A DNA stretch of 64,000 nt, from assembly GCF_016862315.1 (NCBI RefSeq), contig NZ_BOMS01000024.1:62001-126000 (forward strand). The letters are read 5' to 3'. A model generated the notes under the pieces. That model made no database searches and had not been told where the DNA came from. It worked only from the letters and a program-made list of their open reading frames with translations. Source of the stretch: Actinoplanes palleronii (GTDB lineage Bacteria > Actinomycetota > Actinomycetes > Mycobacteriales > Micromonosporaceae). Both the position numbers and the translations under genes were made by a program. Every line of letters starts with the position of its first letter. Position 1 is the stretch's first letter. Positions 8,404 through 16,909 of the stretch are shown in pieces.

Positions 8404-9114
8404 GTGAGTGTGATCTTCGACAGGTTCGACGTCTTCGCGGGCGGCTTCTGGCTCACCCTCCAGATCTGCGTGCTCGCCGCGACCGGCGCCCTCATCCTGG
8501 GCGCCGTCGTGGCGGTACTCCGGATCTCCCCGGTGCCACCCCTGCGTGCGGTAGGCACCGCGTACGTCACCGTCTTCCGCAACATGCCACTCACCCTGGT
8601 GATGTTCTTCTCCGCGTTCGCCCTGCCGGCGCTCGGCTCGAACGCGGACTTCCTGCGGATCCCGCTGCTCGACCTGCTCTTCACCCGGCTCGGCACCGAC
8701 CTGCCGTACTTCCGCTTCGCGCTGATCGCGCTGGTGCTCTACACCGCCGCGTTCGTCTGCGAGGCGCTGCGCTCCGGCGTCAACGCGGTGTCCGCGGGCC
8801 AAGCCGAGGCGGCGCGGTCACTGGGCATGACCTTCACCCAGAACCTTCGGTACGTCGTACTGCCGCAGTCCTGGAAGGCGTCAGTGGTGCCGCTCGGCTC
8901 GGTGATCATCGCGATGATCAAGAACTCGGCGCTGATCGGCTTCTTCGGCGTGGTCGGTGACCTCTCCCAGACCGCCGACCAGCTCACCTCGGCCGAGGGC
9001 CTGGCCTTCGTCCCCGTCGCCATCGGCGTCTCGATCGGATACCTGATCATGACCGTGCCTCTCGGCGCTCTCCTCGACCGGATCGAGCGGCGGCAGGCGG
9101 TGGCCGCGCGATGA
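8404..9114 (+). CDS. gluC: Glutamate ABC transporter permease GluC
   Basis: 236 aa, GTG start with GAGGAGGAAG just upstream. His/Glu/Gln/Arg/opine-type permease with about five membrane helices. The conserved cytoplasmic coupling loop is EALRSGVNAVSAGQAEAARSLGMTFTQ, and the N-terminal transmembrane segment is FWLTLQICVLAATGALILG. It pairs with GluD to form the transmembrane channel driven by GluA. The gene ends in ATGA overlapping the gluD start by 4 bases (9111-9114), indicating translational coupling. Confidence 0.93.
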   Translation: MSVIFDRFDVFAGGFWLTLQICVLAATGALILGAVVAVLRISPVPPLRAVGTAYVTVFRNMPLTLVMFFSAFALPALGSNADFLRIPLLDLLFTRLGTDLPYFRFALIALVLYTAAFVCEALRSGVNAVSAGQAEAARSLGMTFTQNLRYVVLPQSWKASVVPLGSVIIAMIKNSALIGFFGVVGDLSQTADQLTSAEGLAFVPVAIGVSIGYLIMTVPLGALLDRIERRQAVAAR

Positions 9115-10088
9115 GCCAGCAGAGCGTTCTCTACGACGTTCCGGGGCCGCGCCAGAAGCGGATCACGCTGATCGCCAGTGTGATCATCGCGATCGGGCTG
9201 CTGGCCGGGGCGTACTACTTCATCTACGTGCCGCTGGACGACAAGGGCCAGCTCGCGATGGAGCTCTGGGGTCCGCTGATCGACCCCTCCAACGAGTACT
9301 TCTCCCAGGTCTGGGACCGGATCGGCACCGGCGTCAAGAACACCCTGACCGCCGCGGTCCTGGCCATCATCACCTCGCTGGTGGTCGGCACGCTGCTGGC
9401 GGTGCTGCGGATCCAGCTCAAGGAACTCAACCGGCGCCGGTTCGTCGGCCTCGCCACGCCGCTGGCCTACCTGCTGCGCGGGCTCACCATCGCGCTCACC
9501 ACGGTCACCCGGATCTGCGTCGAGGTGTTCCGCGGGCTGCCGGTCGTGCTCACCATCTTCTTCGTGGCCCGCGGCCTCCCCGAGTTCGGGGTCAGCATGG
9601 ACACGCTGTGGTACCTGGTGATCGGCCTGACCGTCTACAACTCGGTGGTCATCGGGGAGATCCTGCGCTCCGGCATGGAGGGCCTGCCGCCCGGGCAACG
9701 CGAGGCGGCGGCCGCGATCGGCCTCTCCCCGCGGCAGACCACCATGATCGTGCTGCTCCCGCAGGCCTACCGGATCATGCTCCCGGCACTGATCAGCCAG
9801 CTGGTCGTGGTCCTCAAGGACACGTCGCTCGGCTTCATCATCAGCTACGAGGAAACGCTGAACATCGGCAAGCAGATCATCGGCGCCCTGAGCAACCCGA
9901 TCCAGGTGTACGTCGTGATCGCGGTGCTGTTCATCGCGGTGAACTACTCACTGTCGAAGCTCGCGCAGTACGTGCAGCGGCGGCTGGCCCGGGGGCGCAA
10001 GACCGCCGGGACGCCCGCTCAGCAGCCTCCGGTCGCCGCGCTCGTCGCGCAGGCCGAGGGTGCCGGGGGCGGGGCCGGGGGGCTCTGA
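9111..10088 (+). CDS. gluD: Glutamate ABC transporter permease GluD
   Basis: 325 aa, longer than GluC because of an N-terminal cytoplasmic segment, a first transmembrane helix at about residues 20-38 and an extracytoplasmic insert (LDDKGQLAMELWGPLIDPSN), as in actinobacterial GluD. The permease core contains VFRGLPVVL and the coupling loop EILRSGMEGLPPGQREAAAAIGL. The C-terminus is a Gly/Ala-rich tail (AEGAGGGAGGL). It overlaps gluC by 4 bp and closes the operon at a strong terminator (10106-10141). Confidence 0.93.
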   Translation: MSQQSVLYDVPGPRQKRITLIASVIIAIGLLAGAYYFIYVPLDDKGQLAMELWGPLIDPSNEYFSQVWDRIGTGVKNTLTAAVLAIITSLVVGTLLAVLRIQLKELNRRRFVGLATPLAYLLRGLTIALTTVTRICVEVFRGLPVVLTIFFVARGLPEFGVSMDTLWYLVIGLTVYNSVVIGEILRSGMEGLPPGQREAAAAIGLSPRQTTMIVLLPQAYRIMLPALISQLVVVLKDTSLGFIISYEETLNIGKQIIGALSNPIQVYVVIAVLFIAVNYSLSKLAQYVQRRLARGRKTAGTPAQQPPVAALVAQAEGAGGGAGGL

Positions 10089-10105
10089 GCTCTCGTCAAC
10101 GCTTT

Positions 10106-10141
10106 CGGGCGGTCCTCCGGTGGTCTGCGGAGGGCCGCCCG
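10106..10141 (+). terminator. Rho-independent-type terminator of gluABCD
   Basis: A 14-bp stem (CGGGCGGTCCTCCG at 10106-10119 with 10128-10141, one wobble) with an 8-nt loop starts 18 bp after the gluD stop and is followed by CTTTGTGTGG. Confidence 0.8.
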
Positions 10142-10183
10142 CTTTGTGTGGTCACGCTCTGCCGCGTGGGGTGGCACTTTTCG

Positions 10184-10270
10184 CGCGGCGTCGCGCCTTT
10201 TGGCACGGCGTTTCGCCCTTGGCGCGGCGTCGCGCCTTTTCGCACGGCGTCGCGCCCTTGGCGCGGCTCA
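10184..10270. repeat. 39-bp tandem repeat built from two ~19-bp subunits
   Basis: Unit 1 is 10184-10222 and unit 2 is 10223-10261; they differ at three positions. A truncated third copy begins at 10262. Each unit holds two related halves, one starting CGCGGCGTCGCGCC and one starting CACGGCGT, ending in CCTTTT or CCCTTGG. Degenerate further halves are visible upstream from about 10160. It lies between the gluD terminator and the end of rny and is non-coding. Confidence 0.8.
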
Positions 10271-10297
10271 TGTCGTACAAAATCGGGGGTTTTGGGG

Positions 10298-12022
10298 TTA
10301 TCTTGCCAGCTCGGTGACGCGGGACTCGCGGACGACGGTGACCCGGATCTGGCCCGGATAGGTCAGCTCTTCCTCGATCTGCTTGGCCACGTCCCGGGCC
10401 AGCACCGCGGCGCCGATGTCGTCGACGTCGTCCGGGCGGACCATCACCCGGATCTCCCGGCCGGCCTGCATCGCGAAGACCTTCTCGACGCCGAGCTTGC
10501 CGCCGGCGATCTCCTCGATCCGCTCCAGCCGCTTGACGTAGGCCTCCAGGCTCTCCCGCCGGGCACCCGGACGACCGCCGGAGCAGGCGTCCGAGGCCTG
10601 GGTCAGCACGGCCTCGATGGTCTGCGGCGGCACCTCGTTGTGGTGCGCCTCGATCGCGTGGACGATGTCCTCGTGCTCGCCGTATTTGCGGGCCAGGTCG
10701 GCGCCGATCAGCGCGTGACTGCCCTCCACCTCGTGGGTCAGCGCCTTGCCGATGTCGTGCAGGAACGCCGCCCGCTTCATGGTCGGCACGTCCAGGCCCA
10801 GCTCAGCGGCCATGATCCCGGCGATGTGCGCGGTCTCCACCAGGTGCTTGAGCACGTTCTGGCCATAACTCGTGCGATACCGGAGCCGGCCCAGCAACTT
10901 CACCATCTCCGGGTGGATGCTGGTGATCCCGACGTCGACGAGCGCATCCTCGGCGGCCCGGTCGCAGAGGCGCTCGACCTCGTTCTTGGCGCTGTCGAAG
11001 ACCTCCTCGATCCGGTGCGGGTGGATCCGGCCGTCCAGCACCAGCTTCTCCAGGGTCAACCGGCCCACCTCCCGGCGGACCGGGTCGAAGCAGGAGAGCA
11101 GCACCGCCTCCGGGGTGTCGTCGATGATCAGGTTGACCCCGGTGGTCGACTCGAAGGCCCGGATGTTGCGACCCTCCCGGCCGATGATCCGGCCCTTCAT
11201 CTCATCGCTCGGCAGGTGCAGCACGCTGACCACGCTCTCCGCGGTCTGCTCGCTGGCGATCCGCTGGATCGCGTCCACCACGATGTGCCGGGCCCGGGTG
11301 TCGGCGGTGTTCCGCGCGTCGGCCTCGATGTCCCGGATCAGGATCGCGGCCTCCCGCTTCGCCTGCCCCTCGATCGATTCGATCAATTCGGTACGGGCGG
11401 ACTCCCCGGTCAGCCCGGCGATCCGCTCCAGTTCCTTGCGCTTGCCCTGCTCGGCGGCGGCCACCTCGGTCTCCCGGCGGCCCAGCGCGGACTCCCGCCG
11501 GTTGAGGTCGGACTCCAGCGCCACCAGCCGGCGCTCCCGGTCGACCAGGCGCTCGACCTCCTCGGAGTGCAGCCGCTCCCGCTCGTCGATCCGCGCGGCG
11601 CGGCGCTCCACCTCGGCGGCCTGCTCCTTCGCCGTGGTGTTGAGCAGCGCGATCTCCCGCTCACCGGACCTGCGGGCCGCGGTGCGCAGCTGCTCGACAT
11701 CCGTCTCGGCCTGCCGGTGGGCGTGTTCGAGGATGGTGTCGGCTTCGCTGTGCGCGTTCTCCAGCACCCGGCGGGCCTCGGCCCGGGCGGCGGCGGCTTC
11801 GGCCTTGGCGGCGGCGGCCTCGGCACGTTCCGAGGCGGCCTTGGCGTTCGCGTCGGCGACCTTCGCCTGCGCGTCGCCGACCTCCTGCTCCTGCCGATCG
11901 TGGGCGTCCTGCCGGTCGGCGCGGATCTGGCGCAGCGCGCGGGCGCCCAGCGTCATACCGACGATCACCGACACGGCGAGCACGACGATCGCCACTACCA
12001 GCACCCAGTACAGGGGGGCCAT
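10298..12022 (-). CDS. rny: Ribonuclease Y
   Basis: 574 aa. Endoribonuclease that starts decay of mRNA, anchored to the membrane. One N-terminal transmembrane helix (residues 4-24, YWVLVVAIVVLAVSVIVG) is followed by a long Ala/Glu/Arg coiled coil (about 30-230), a KH domain (GRIIGREGRNIRAFE), and an HD phosphohydrolase domain with metal ligands in AAFLHDIGKAL and the downstream HH of IEAHHNEVPP. Domain order and length match RNase Y. It occurs here beside recA/recX and miaB. The upstream DNA (12023-13890) is unusually long and contains a strong hairpin at 12133-12168 that could lie in its leader. Confidence 0.95.
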   Translation of the reverse strand: MAPLYWVLVVAIVVLAVSVIVGMTLGARALRQIRADRQDAHDRQEQEVGDAQAKVADANAKAASERAEAAAAKAEAAAARAEARRVLENAHSEADTILEHAHRQAETDVEQLRTAARRSGEREIALLNTTAKEQAAEVERRAARIDERERLHSEEVERLVDRERRLVALESDLNRRESALGRRETEVAAAEQGKRKELERIAGLTGESARTELIESIEGQAKREAAILIRDIEADARNTADTRARHIVVDAIQRIASEQTAESVVSVLHLPSDEMKGRIIGREGRNIRAFESTTGVNLIIDDTPEAVLLSCFDPVRREVGRLTLEKLVLDGRIHPHRIEEVFDSAKNEVERLCDRAAEDALVDVGITSIHPEMVKLLGRLRYRTSYGQNVLKHLVETAHIAGIMAAELGLDVPTMKRAAFLHDIGKALTHEVEGSHALIGADLARKYGEHEDIVHAIEAHHNEVPPQTIEAVLTQASDACSGGRPGARRESLEAYVKRLERIEEIAGGKLGVEKVFAMQAGREIRVMVRPDDVDDIGAAVLARDVAKQIEEELTYPGQIRVTVVRESRVTELAR

Positions 12023-12132
12023 CTCGCCGTGTCTCCCTTCGCCGCCGGCGCGGTGTGAACGCGCGCGGGCTATCTACGGGATGCCCGACCAAGGCAGATG
12101 ACCACGCCCCGGCTCACACGCTCCGGCCGTAC

Positions 12133-12168
12133 GGCTACCAGCTTCGCCTCTCGGCGAGGCCGGTGGCC
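12133..12168. other. Strong hairpin upstream of rny
   Basis: A 16-bp stem with one mismatch and two wobbles (GGCTACCAGCTTCGCC at 12133-12148 with 12153-12168) closes a TCTC tetraloop. It lies 110 bp before the rny start. It could be a leader structure on the minus strand or a terminator for an unrecognised transcript. Confidence 0.45.
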
Positions 12169-13570
12169 GCTTGTTCCGGCTTCCTGACCGCCTCCGGACC
12201 GGGAATCGGGGTGGCTTTCGCCGCTCCGGTCCGGTTCGTCGGGTCTCTGATTCCGGCCTTGAGTTCACCGTCAGCCGACGGCTTTGCCCGGCTTGGAAGG
12301 GTCCGGTTCCGGCCTTACCGCCGGCGAGGCTTGCCCTGCGGCTCGTCGAGCCGTGGGGTTTCGCCTGCCCGGCAGGCGGTCCGGTCGGCCGGCTGCGCGG
12401 GTTCCGCGTTGCCGGCTGGCTGGGCCCCTTGACCTGGGTCGCCGTGGACTTGGACCGTTTCAACCGGGGGGCCGCTTCGACCTCGGGCTGCTTGACCGTG
12501 AACTGCTTCGACCTCGGGTCGTTGCTTCCTTGGTCGCTGCTACCTCTTGGTCGCTGGCGATCTTCGGCCTTGCGGTCCTTCGGCTGTCGTGGTTCTTCGG
12601 CTTTGCGGCCTCTCGGCTCTTCGCGTCGCCGGTTCGGCTGAATGACGCTGGGGCTGAGTGATCGCTGGGGCCGTTGTCACACGAACGGTTCCGTCGGCGG
12701 AGCCGGCTCGTCGTCATCACCGTCGTCATCGTCGACGGAGGGTGACAACGCCTCGGGCGATTTCTCGCCCGTCGAGGCTCTGTCGGACCCCGTCGGCGGT
12801 GCGAACGGCTCCCGATTCCGGGTCGGCTGCTGATGGCTCGGATCAGAGTGTGTGGAGTTGTGGGGTCGACCGCTGATATGTCTGACCACTCACCGCGCGG
12901 TCGGCAGTGAGCGGAGGCTTTGACGGACAGAGCCCGCCAAGTGATGCCGTAATGTAATGCGATCTATGTTGTGTGTGTTGCTTGCGATGGTCGAGCAAAC
13001 CTTGTGTAACGCGAGGCTAGGTCGCAAGTGCCGCTTCGGTCAAGGACTCATGATTCGGCAGCGGGGGGACGTACGGCACAGACGTGCTTACGCCCAGCTC
13101 ACGATATCGCCCGGATATTTCCGACGTGCCGTACCATCGGGCGCCTCCAGCGCTGGTCAATCCACCCGGATCACCAGCGTTGACGAGCCCCCCGACGATT
13201 ATTCCGCGCGTCGACAACCGGACACCCACCGTACCGAGCGTGACGGTAGCCCTACCCGGACGTGTCGATCCGGAGTTTCCCGTCGAATGGTGGACTTCCT
13301 CACATCAAGACTATATCGGGGCGAGCGGTTGAGATCCGCACCAATGCCACCAGGGAGGGTGACGGATCGGGTTCGTGAGGTGGGCGTGGGAGCGGGGCGC
13401 TCGGGTGGTGGGGTGGAGGGGTTGCCGGGGGTGGCGGAGGTTTCTCTCCGCATCGGAACTCTTGTTACCAAGCGCAACCATGGGTGGGCCTGGCCCTGGG
13501 CCGCCGCCGGGCTCGCCTCGCGGTGGGGGCGCCGTGGCCGGTGACCGGGACGCGGCGCGGCCTACCGGCC

Positions 13571-13620
13571 CGGGCGCAGCACGGACCCCCGGGCGCAGCA
13601 CGGACCCCCGGGCGCAGCAC
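13571..13620. repeat. 19-bp tandem repeat, about 2.6 copies
   Basis: Unit CGGGCGCAGCACGGACCCC is present perfectly at 13571-13589 and 13590-13608, then truncated at 13609-13620. It is in the non-coding stretch downstream of recX. No spacers, so it is not CRISPR. Confidence 0.8.
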
Positions 13621-13890
13621 TGGTGCGGCGCGGATCGCGGGCCCGGCGAGGCGCGGATCATGGTGCACGGCTCATGGACCGCGGCGTGGCACGGGCGGCG
13701 GGTCCGGTGCACGGAACCGGCGGGGAACGGCCGGGTCGCGGACCAGCCGCGGAACGAATTCAGGCCCGATCCGCACACCCGGTGGACCCTGCGCACTGGC
13801 CCGTCGCGGCGTGGATTGCGGGAATGCGGGCGCGGATCGGCCGTGGTGGGGCGCGCGGGCTTTCCAGTGGGCCGGGGTGGTGGGCGGTGG

Positions 13891-15345
13891 TCAGGAGAGG
13901 GTGTCTTCGGCCTGGTCGGCCAGGGCGTCGGCGTCCAGGCCGTCGGCGAACTCGGCGGCTTCGGCGTCGCGGGCGGCCAGGGCGTCCTTCACCGCGCCGA
14001 TGGCGACGCCGGCCGGGTAGCCCTTGCGGGCGAGCATGGCGACGAGCCGGCGGAAGACGGCCTCCGGTGGGCCCTTGGCCGTGCGCAGCTTGCGGTCGAC
14101 GAGAGACCGGGCGATAGCCGCCTCCGACTCGTCGTCGACGGCCTCCAGCGCCTCACTCGCGGTCTCGGCGTCCACCCCGTGCTGCCGGAGCTCGTTGGCG
14201 AGAGCACGGCGGGCCAGGCCACGGCCGTTGTGCCGGCTGGACACCCAGGCTCGGGCGAACGCCGCGTCGTCGATGATCCCGACCTCGTCATACCGGTCCA
14301 GGACCTCCGCGATCACCTCCTCGGAGATCTCCTTCCGAGCCAGCGCCTTGGCCAGCTCGACGCGGGTCCGTGGACGTGCCGAGAGCTGGTTCAGGCAGAT
14401 CTCCCGGGCCCGCTCGGACTCGGTCTGCTGTGGCTGCGCCGGCTTCCGGGCGGCACCGCCGTCACCGGACTCCGCGCCGGAACCACGCCGTCGACCGGCA
14501 CGCCCGGACTGCCAGCCACCGGGCCGGGCCGCGCCTGAAGCGTTCGCCTCGCCGAAGGCATCCGTGTCGGCTCCGCTCCCCTGCCCGGCGGCACCGGGCG
14601 AGTCCCCGCCTCGACGGACGGCAGGGCTGCCGGGACTCCGGCCACTCTGCGCCGCGAGCCAGTCAGCGATGTCGCTCGCCGACTTCGCCGAGCTCAAGCG
14701 GCTCCGCCCGGCCGCCGCGCTGCCGAAACTGCCCGAACCAGGGTCACCCTGCTCGGCTGCTTCGCCGGCAGAGCTGTCCGGGCCGAGCGTGCCGTGGTCA
14801 GGCTCTGCGGAACTGCCGATGCCGCCGCTCCCCCGGTCGGGGGTTCTGCCGCCGGATCGGGCGGTGCCCCAGGAGCCCCGAGGAGCCGGATCGTCGCTGC
14901 GGCCGCCTGCGCCCCGCCGTTGTCGGCTCAGCGGACCGGGAGGGCCGGCACCCTCCTCAGTGGCGGGAAGGTCAGGGCTCTCCTGGCTGCCGGACCGCCC
15001 GGCTCGCCGGCGTTTCGGGCCGTCGGTGTCCCAGCCGACCCGGGCGTCGAAGCTGCTGGCGCCCCAGCCGACCCGGTCGCCGGTGACGGCGGGGACTCCG
15101 GGATCCGGATCGGGACTGGCCTCGGCCTCCTCCGGCGTCTCGCTGGAGGAGCCGAAGGTCTGCCAGAGGCCTTGATCGTCATACTCGGAGCGGCGGCGGG
15201 AAAGGCCGCCGCGCCGGGTGCTACCACGCCGGGACGGCCCCGAGGCACTGTCGCCCGGGGGCTCGCCTTCCGGTCCTTCGGCGCCGGTCCGGGGCGGGAT
15301 GGCATCCCATCCACGCCCGGACCGGGCACCACGTCGTCCGGCCAT
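13891..15345 (-). CDS. recX: Recombination regulatory protein RecX, with long N-terminal extension
   Basis: 484 aa; RecX proteins are usually about 150-260 aa. The C-terminal ~170 residues are the RecX fold: ERAREICLNQLSARPRTRVELAKAL, then IIDDAAFARAWVSSRHNGRG, RRALANELRQHGVDAE, and RRLVAMLARKGYPAGVA. The first ~300 residues are low-complexity, Gly/Ser/Pro/Arg-rich and predicted disordered. RecX binds RecA filaments and limits recombinase activity. It starts 14 bp after the recA stop on the same strand, so the two form the usual recA-recX operon. The extension's role is unknown. Confidence 0.9.
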   Translation of the reverse strand: MAGRRGARSGRGWDAIPPRTGAEGPEGEPPGDSASGPSRRGSTRRGGLSRRRSEYDDQGLWQTFGSSSETPEEAEASPDPDPGVPAVTGDRVGWGASSFDARVGWDTDGPKRRRAGRSGSQESPDLPATEEGAGPPGPLSRQRRGAGGRSDDPAPRGSWGTARSGGRTPDRGSGGIGSSAEPDHGTLGPDSSAGEAAEQGDPGSGSFGSAAAGRSRLSSAKSASDIADWLAAQSGRSPGSPAVRRGGDSPGAAGQGSGADTDAFGEANASGAARPGGWQSGRAGRRRGSGAESGDGGAARKPAQPQQTESERAREICLNQLSARPRTRVELAKALARKEISEEVIAEVLDRYDEVGIIDDAAFARAWVSSRHNGRGLARRALANELRQHGVDAETASEALEAVDDESEAAIARSLVDRKLRTAKGPPEAVFRRLVAMLARKGYPAGVAIGAVKDALAARDAEAAEFADGLDADALADQAEDTLS

Positions 15346-15359
15346 CGCGGCTTACCGGA

Positions 15360-16406
15360 TCAGAAGTCGACCGGCGGCAGCTCGGGGCCGCCGGCGGCGT
15401 CCCCGGTGACCTGCCCGACGCCGAGTTTCTCCAGGATCTTCTTCTCGATCTCGGCGGCGACGTCGGGGTTCTCCTTGAGGAACTCCCGCGCCTTCTCCTT
15501 GCCCTGGCCGAGCTGGTCGCCGTCATACGTGTACCAGGCGCCGGACTTGCGGATGATGCTCTGCTCGACGCCCACGTCGATGAGCGAGCCCTCGCGGGAG
15601 ATGCCCTTGCCATACATGATGTCGAACTCGGCCTGCTTGAACGGCGCCGCGACCTTGTTCTTGACGACCTTGACCCGGGTGCGGTTGCCGATCACGTCGG
15701 TGCCGTCCTTCAGCGCCTCGATCCGGCGCACGTCCAGACGCACGGACGAGTAGAACTTCAGCGCGCGGCCACCGGTCGTCGTCTCGGGCGAGCCGAACAT
15801 GACGCCGATCTTCTCGCGGAGCTGGTTGATGAAGATCGCCGTGGTGTTGGTGTTGCTGAGCACGCCGGTGATCTTGCGCAGTGCCTGACTCATCAGACGG
15901 GCCTGCAGACCCACGTGGCTGTCACCCATCTCGCCCTCGATCTCGGCGCGCGGCACGAGCGCCGCGACCGAGTCGATGACGATGATGTCGAGCGCGCCGG
16001 AGCGGATCAGCATGTCCGCGATCTCGAGTGCCTGCTCACCGGTGTCCGGCTGGGAGATCAGCAGGGCGTCGGTGTCGACGCCGAGCGCCCGGGCGTAATC
16101 CGGGTCGAGGGCGTGCTCCGCGTCGATGAACGCGGCCGTGCCGCCGGCCTTCTGCGCGTTGGCCACGGCGTGCAGTGCGACCGTGGTCTTACCGCTGGAC
16201 TCCGGTCCGTAGATCTCGACGACCCGGCCACGCGGCAGGCCACCGACGCCGAGCGCCACATCGAGGGCGATCGAGCTGGTCGGGATGACGGCCATCTGGA
16301 CCACAGGCCGTTCGCCGAGCCGCATCACCGAGCCCTTGCCGAACTGCTTATCGATCTGTGCAAGCGCTAGCTCCAGCGCCTTTTCCCTGTCCGGTCCTGC
16401 CACCAT
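15360..16406 (-). CDS. recA: Recombinase RecA
   Basis: 348 aa from ATG 16406, the standard RecA length. It forms ATP-dependent filaments on single-stranded DNA, performs strand exchange and triggers LexA self-cleavage. Visible: N-terminal [21 protein letters not shown], Walker [10 protein letters not shown], Walker B-like [14 protein letters not shown], loop segments [10 protein letters not shown] and [15 protein letters not shown], and the [17 protein letters not shown] core. An in-frame extension to 16475 exists, but an AGGGG-type ribosome site lies directly before ATG 16406 and RecA homologues start there. Two LexA-like boxes lie at 16529-16544 and 16560-16575. recX follows by 14 bp. Confidence 0.98.
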   Translation of the reverse strand: MVAGPDREKALELALAQIDKQFGKGSVMRLGERPVVQMAVIPTSSIALDVALGVGGLPRGRVVEIYGPESSGKTTVALHAVANAQKAGGTAAFIDAEHALDPDYARALGVDTDALLISQPDTGEQALEIADMLIRSGALDIIVIDSVAALVPRAEIEGEMGDSHVGLQARLMSQALRKITGVLSNTNTTAIFINQLREKIGVMFGSPETTTGGRALKFYSSVRLDVRRIEALKDGTDVIGNRTRVKVVKNKVAAPFKQAEFDIMYGKGISREGSLIDVGVEQSIIRKSGAWYTYDGDQLGQGKEKAREFLKENPDVAAEIEKKILEKLGVGQVTGDAAGGPELPPVDF

Positions 16407-16528
16407 TGCCGCCACCCCTGTATTCGACTTCGCGTTCTTCGCCACGGCCGACACGGTATGCGGTGGGTATGACAAAAATCCTCCGCCCTACCGAGAGCTG
16501 TGGATGGCCGAGCCGCTGTGGACAATAG

Positions 16529-16544
16529 CCGAACACTTGTACGA
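16529..16544. promoter_or_regulatory. Candidate LexA (SOS) box 1 of recA
   Basis: CCGAACACTTGTACGA is close to the actinobacterial consensus TCGAAC-N4-GTTCGA. The first half is GAAC; the second is GTAC instead of GTTC. It lies about 125 bp upstream of the recA ATG. Confidence 0.55.
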
Positions 16545-16559
16545 CATCGAGCGACACGC

Positions 16560-16575
16560 CAGAACAAGCGTACGA
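16560..16575. promoter_or_regulatory. Candidate LexA (SOS) box 2 of recA
   Basis: Contains GAAC-AAGC-GTAC-GA (16562-16575), the same half-site pair as box 1, 31 bp away and just past the end of the DUF3046 gene. A weaker consensus match than box 1 on its 5' side. Confidence 0.4.
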
Positions 16576-16583
16576 AAAATGAC

Positions 16584-16784
16584 TCAGTGCAGCTGGGAAG
16601 GCACTCGATCGGGGTAAGCGGCCACCACGGCGCGCCAGATGGTAGCCGTGCCGATACCCTGTGCGATGGCTTCGTCGATAGTGCGTCCGCCCAAGTCCGA
16701 AAAGGCCTGATCGGCCGCGATGCTGCGGGCGTAACCCGCCCCGAACGCCTGCTCAAGCCGTCGCCAGAATTCCGTCAATCGCAC
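16584..16784 (-). CDS. DUF3046 family protein
   Basis: 66 aa from GTG 16784. The sequence VRLTEFWRRLEQAFGAGYARSIAA, then AFSDLGGRTIDEAI and WRAVVAAYPDRVP, is the DUF3046 pattern. This small protein of unknown function is encoded directly upstream of recA in many Actinobacteria, including mycobacteria. An upstream in-frame ATG at 16829 would add 15 residues that do not match the family, so the GTG is preferred. It ends 178 bp before the recA start, with the two LexA-like boxes in between. Confidence 0.85.
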   Translation of the reverse strand: MRLTEFWRRLEQAFGAGYARSIAADQAFSDLGGRTIDEAIAQGIGTATIWRAVVAAYPDRVPSQLH

Positions 16785-16909
16785 GGAGACGAGCCTACCC
16801 ACGCGCCTCTCGCACGCCTCGTTCCGCAAAGGCGAGCCCGGCTCCGAACAAGACTGTGACGTGTGCCACTCATCATCGGAGGGGCGGTCAGGGGACGCGG
16901 ATCGGGCGT

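Larger units (their letters stand above)
12023..13890. other. 1.9-kb region without a convincing gene
   Basis: No frame shows a recognisable domain. From about 12074 to 12670 one minus-strand frame is open and encodes a very basic, Pro/Arg/Lys/Gln-rich disordered sequence, but it has no good start codon or ribosome site; the first available start is TTG at 12463. A second minus frame ending near 12677 finishes in an acidic tail (VDDDDGDDDEPAPP). Around 12945-13330 base composition is visibly less GC-rich. A 19-bp tandem repeat lies at 13571-13620. The region may hold the rny promoter and leader, a decayed gene, or a small RNA. Confidence 0.5.

Noticed and set aside
9608..12058. Plus-strand open frame of about 800 codons across gluD, the repeats and rny
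   Set aside because: It runs antisense to rny and out of frame with gluD and shows only composition-driven sequence.
12957..13060. Possible tRNA in the less GC-rich patch
   Set aside because: I looked for a T-loop GGTTCGA and paired acceptor arms and found none.
12957..13544. Possible 195-residue plus-strand gene in the rny-recX gap
   Set aside because: No ribosome site, no recognisable domain and Arg/Ser-rich composition; not supported as coding.
13571..13620. Possible CRISPR array
   Set aside because: Units are directly tandem without spacers and no cas genes are present.
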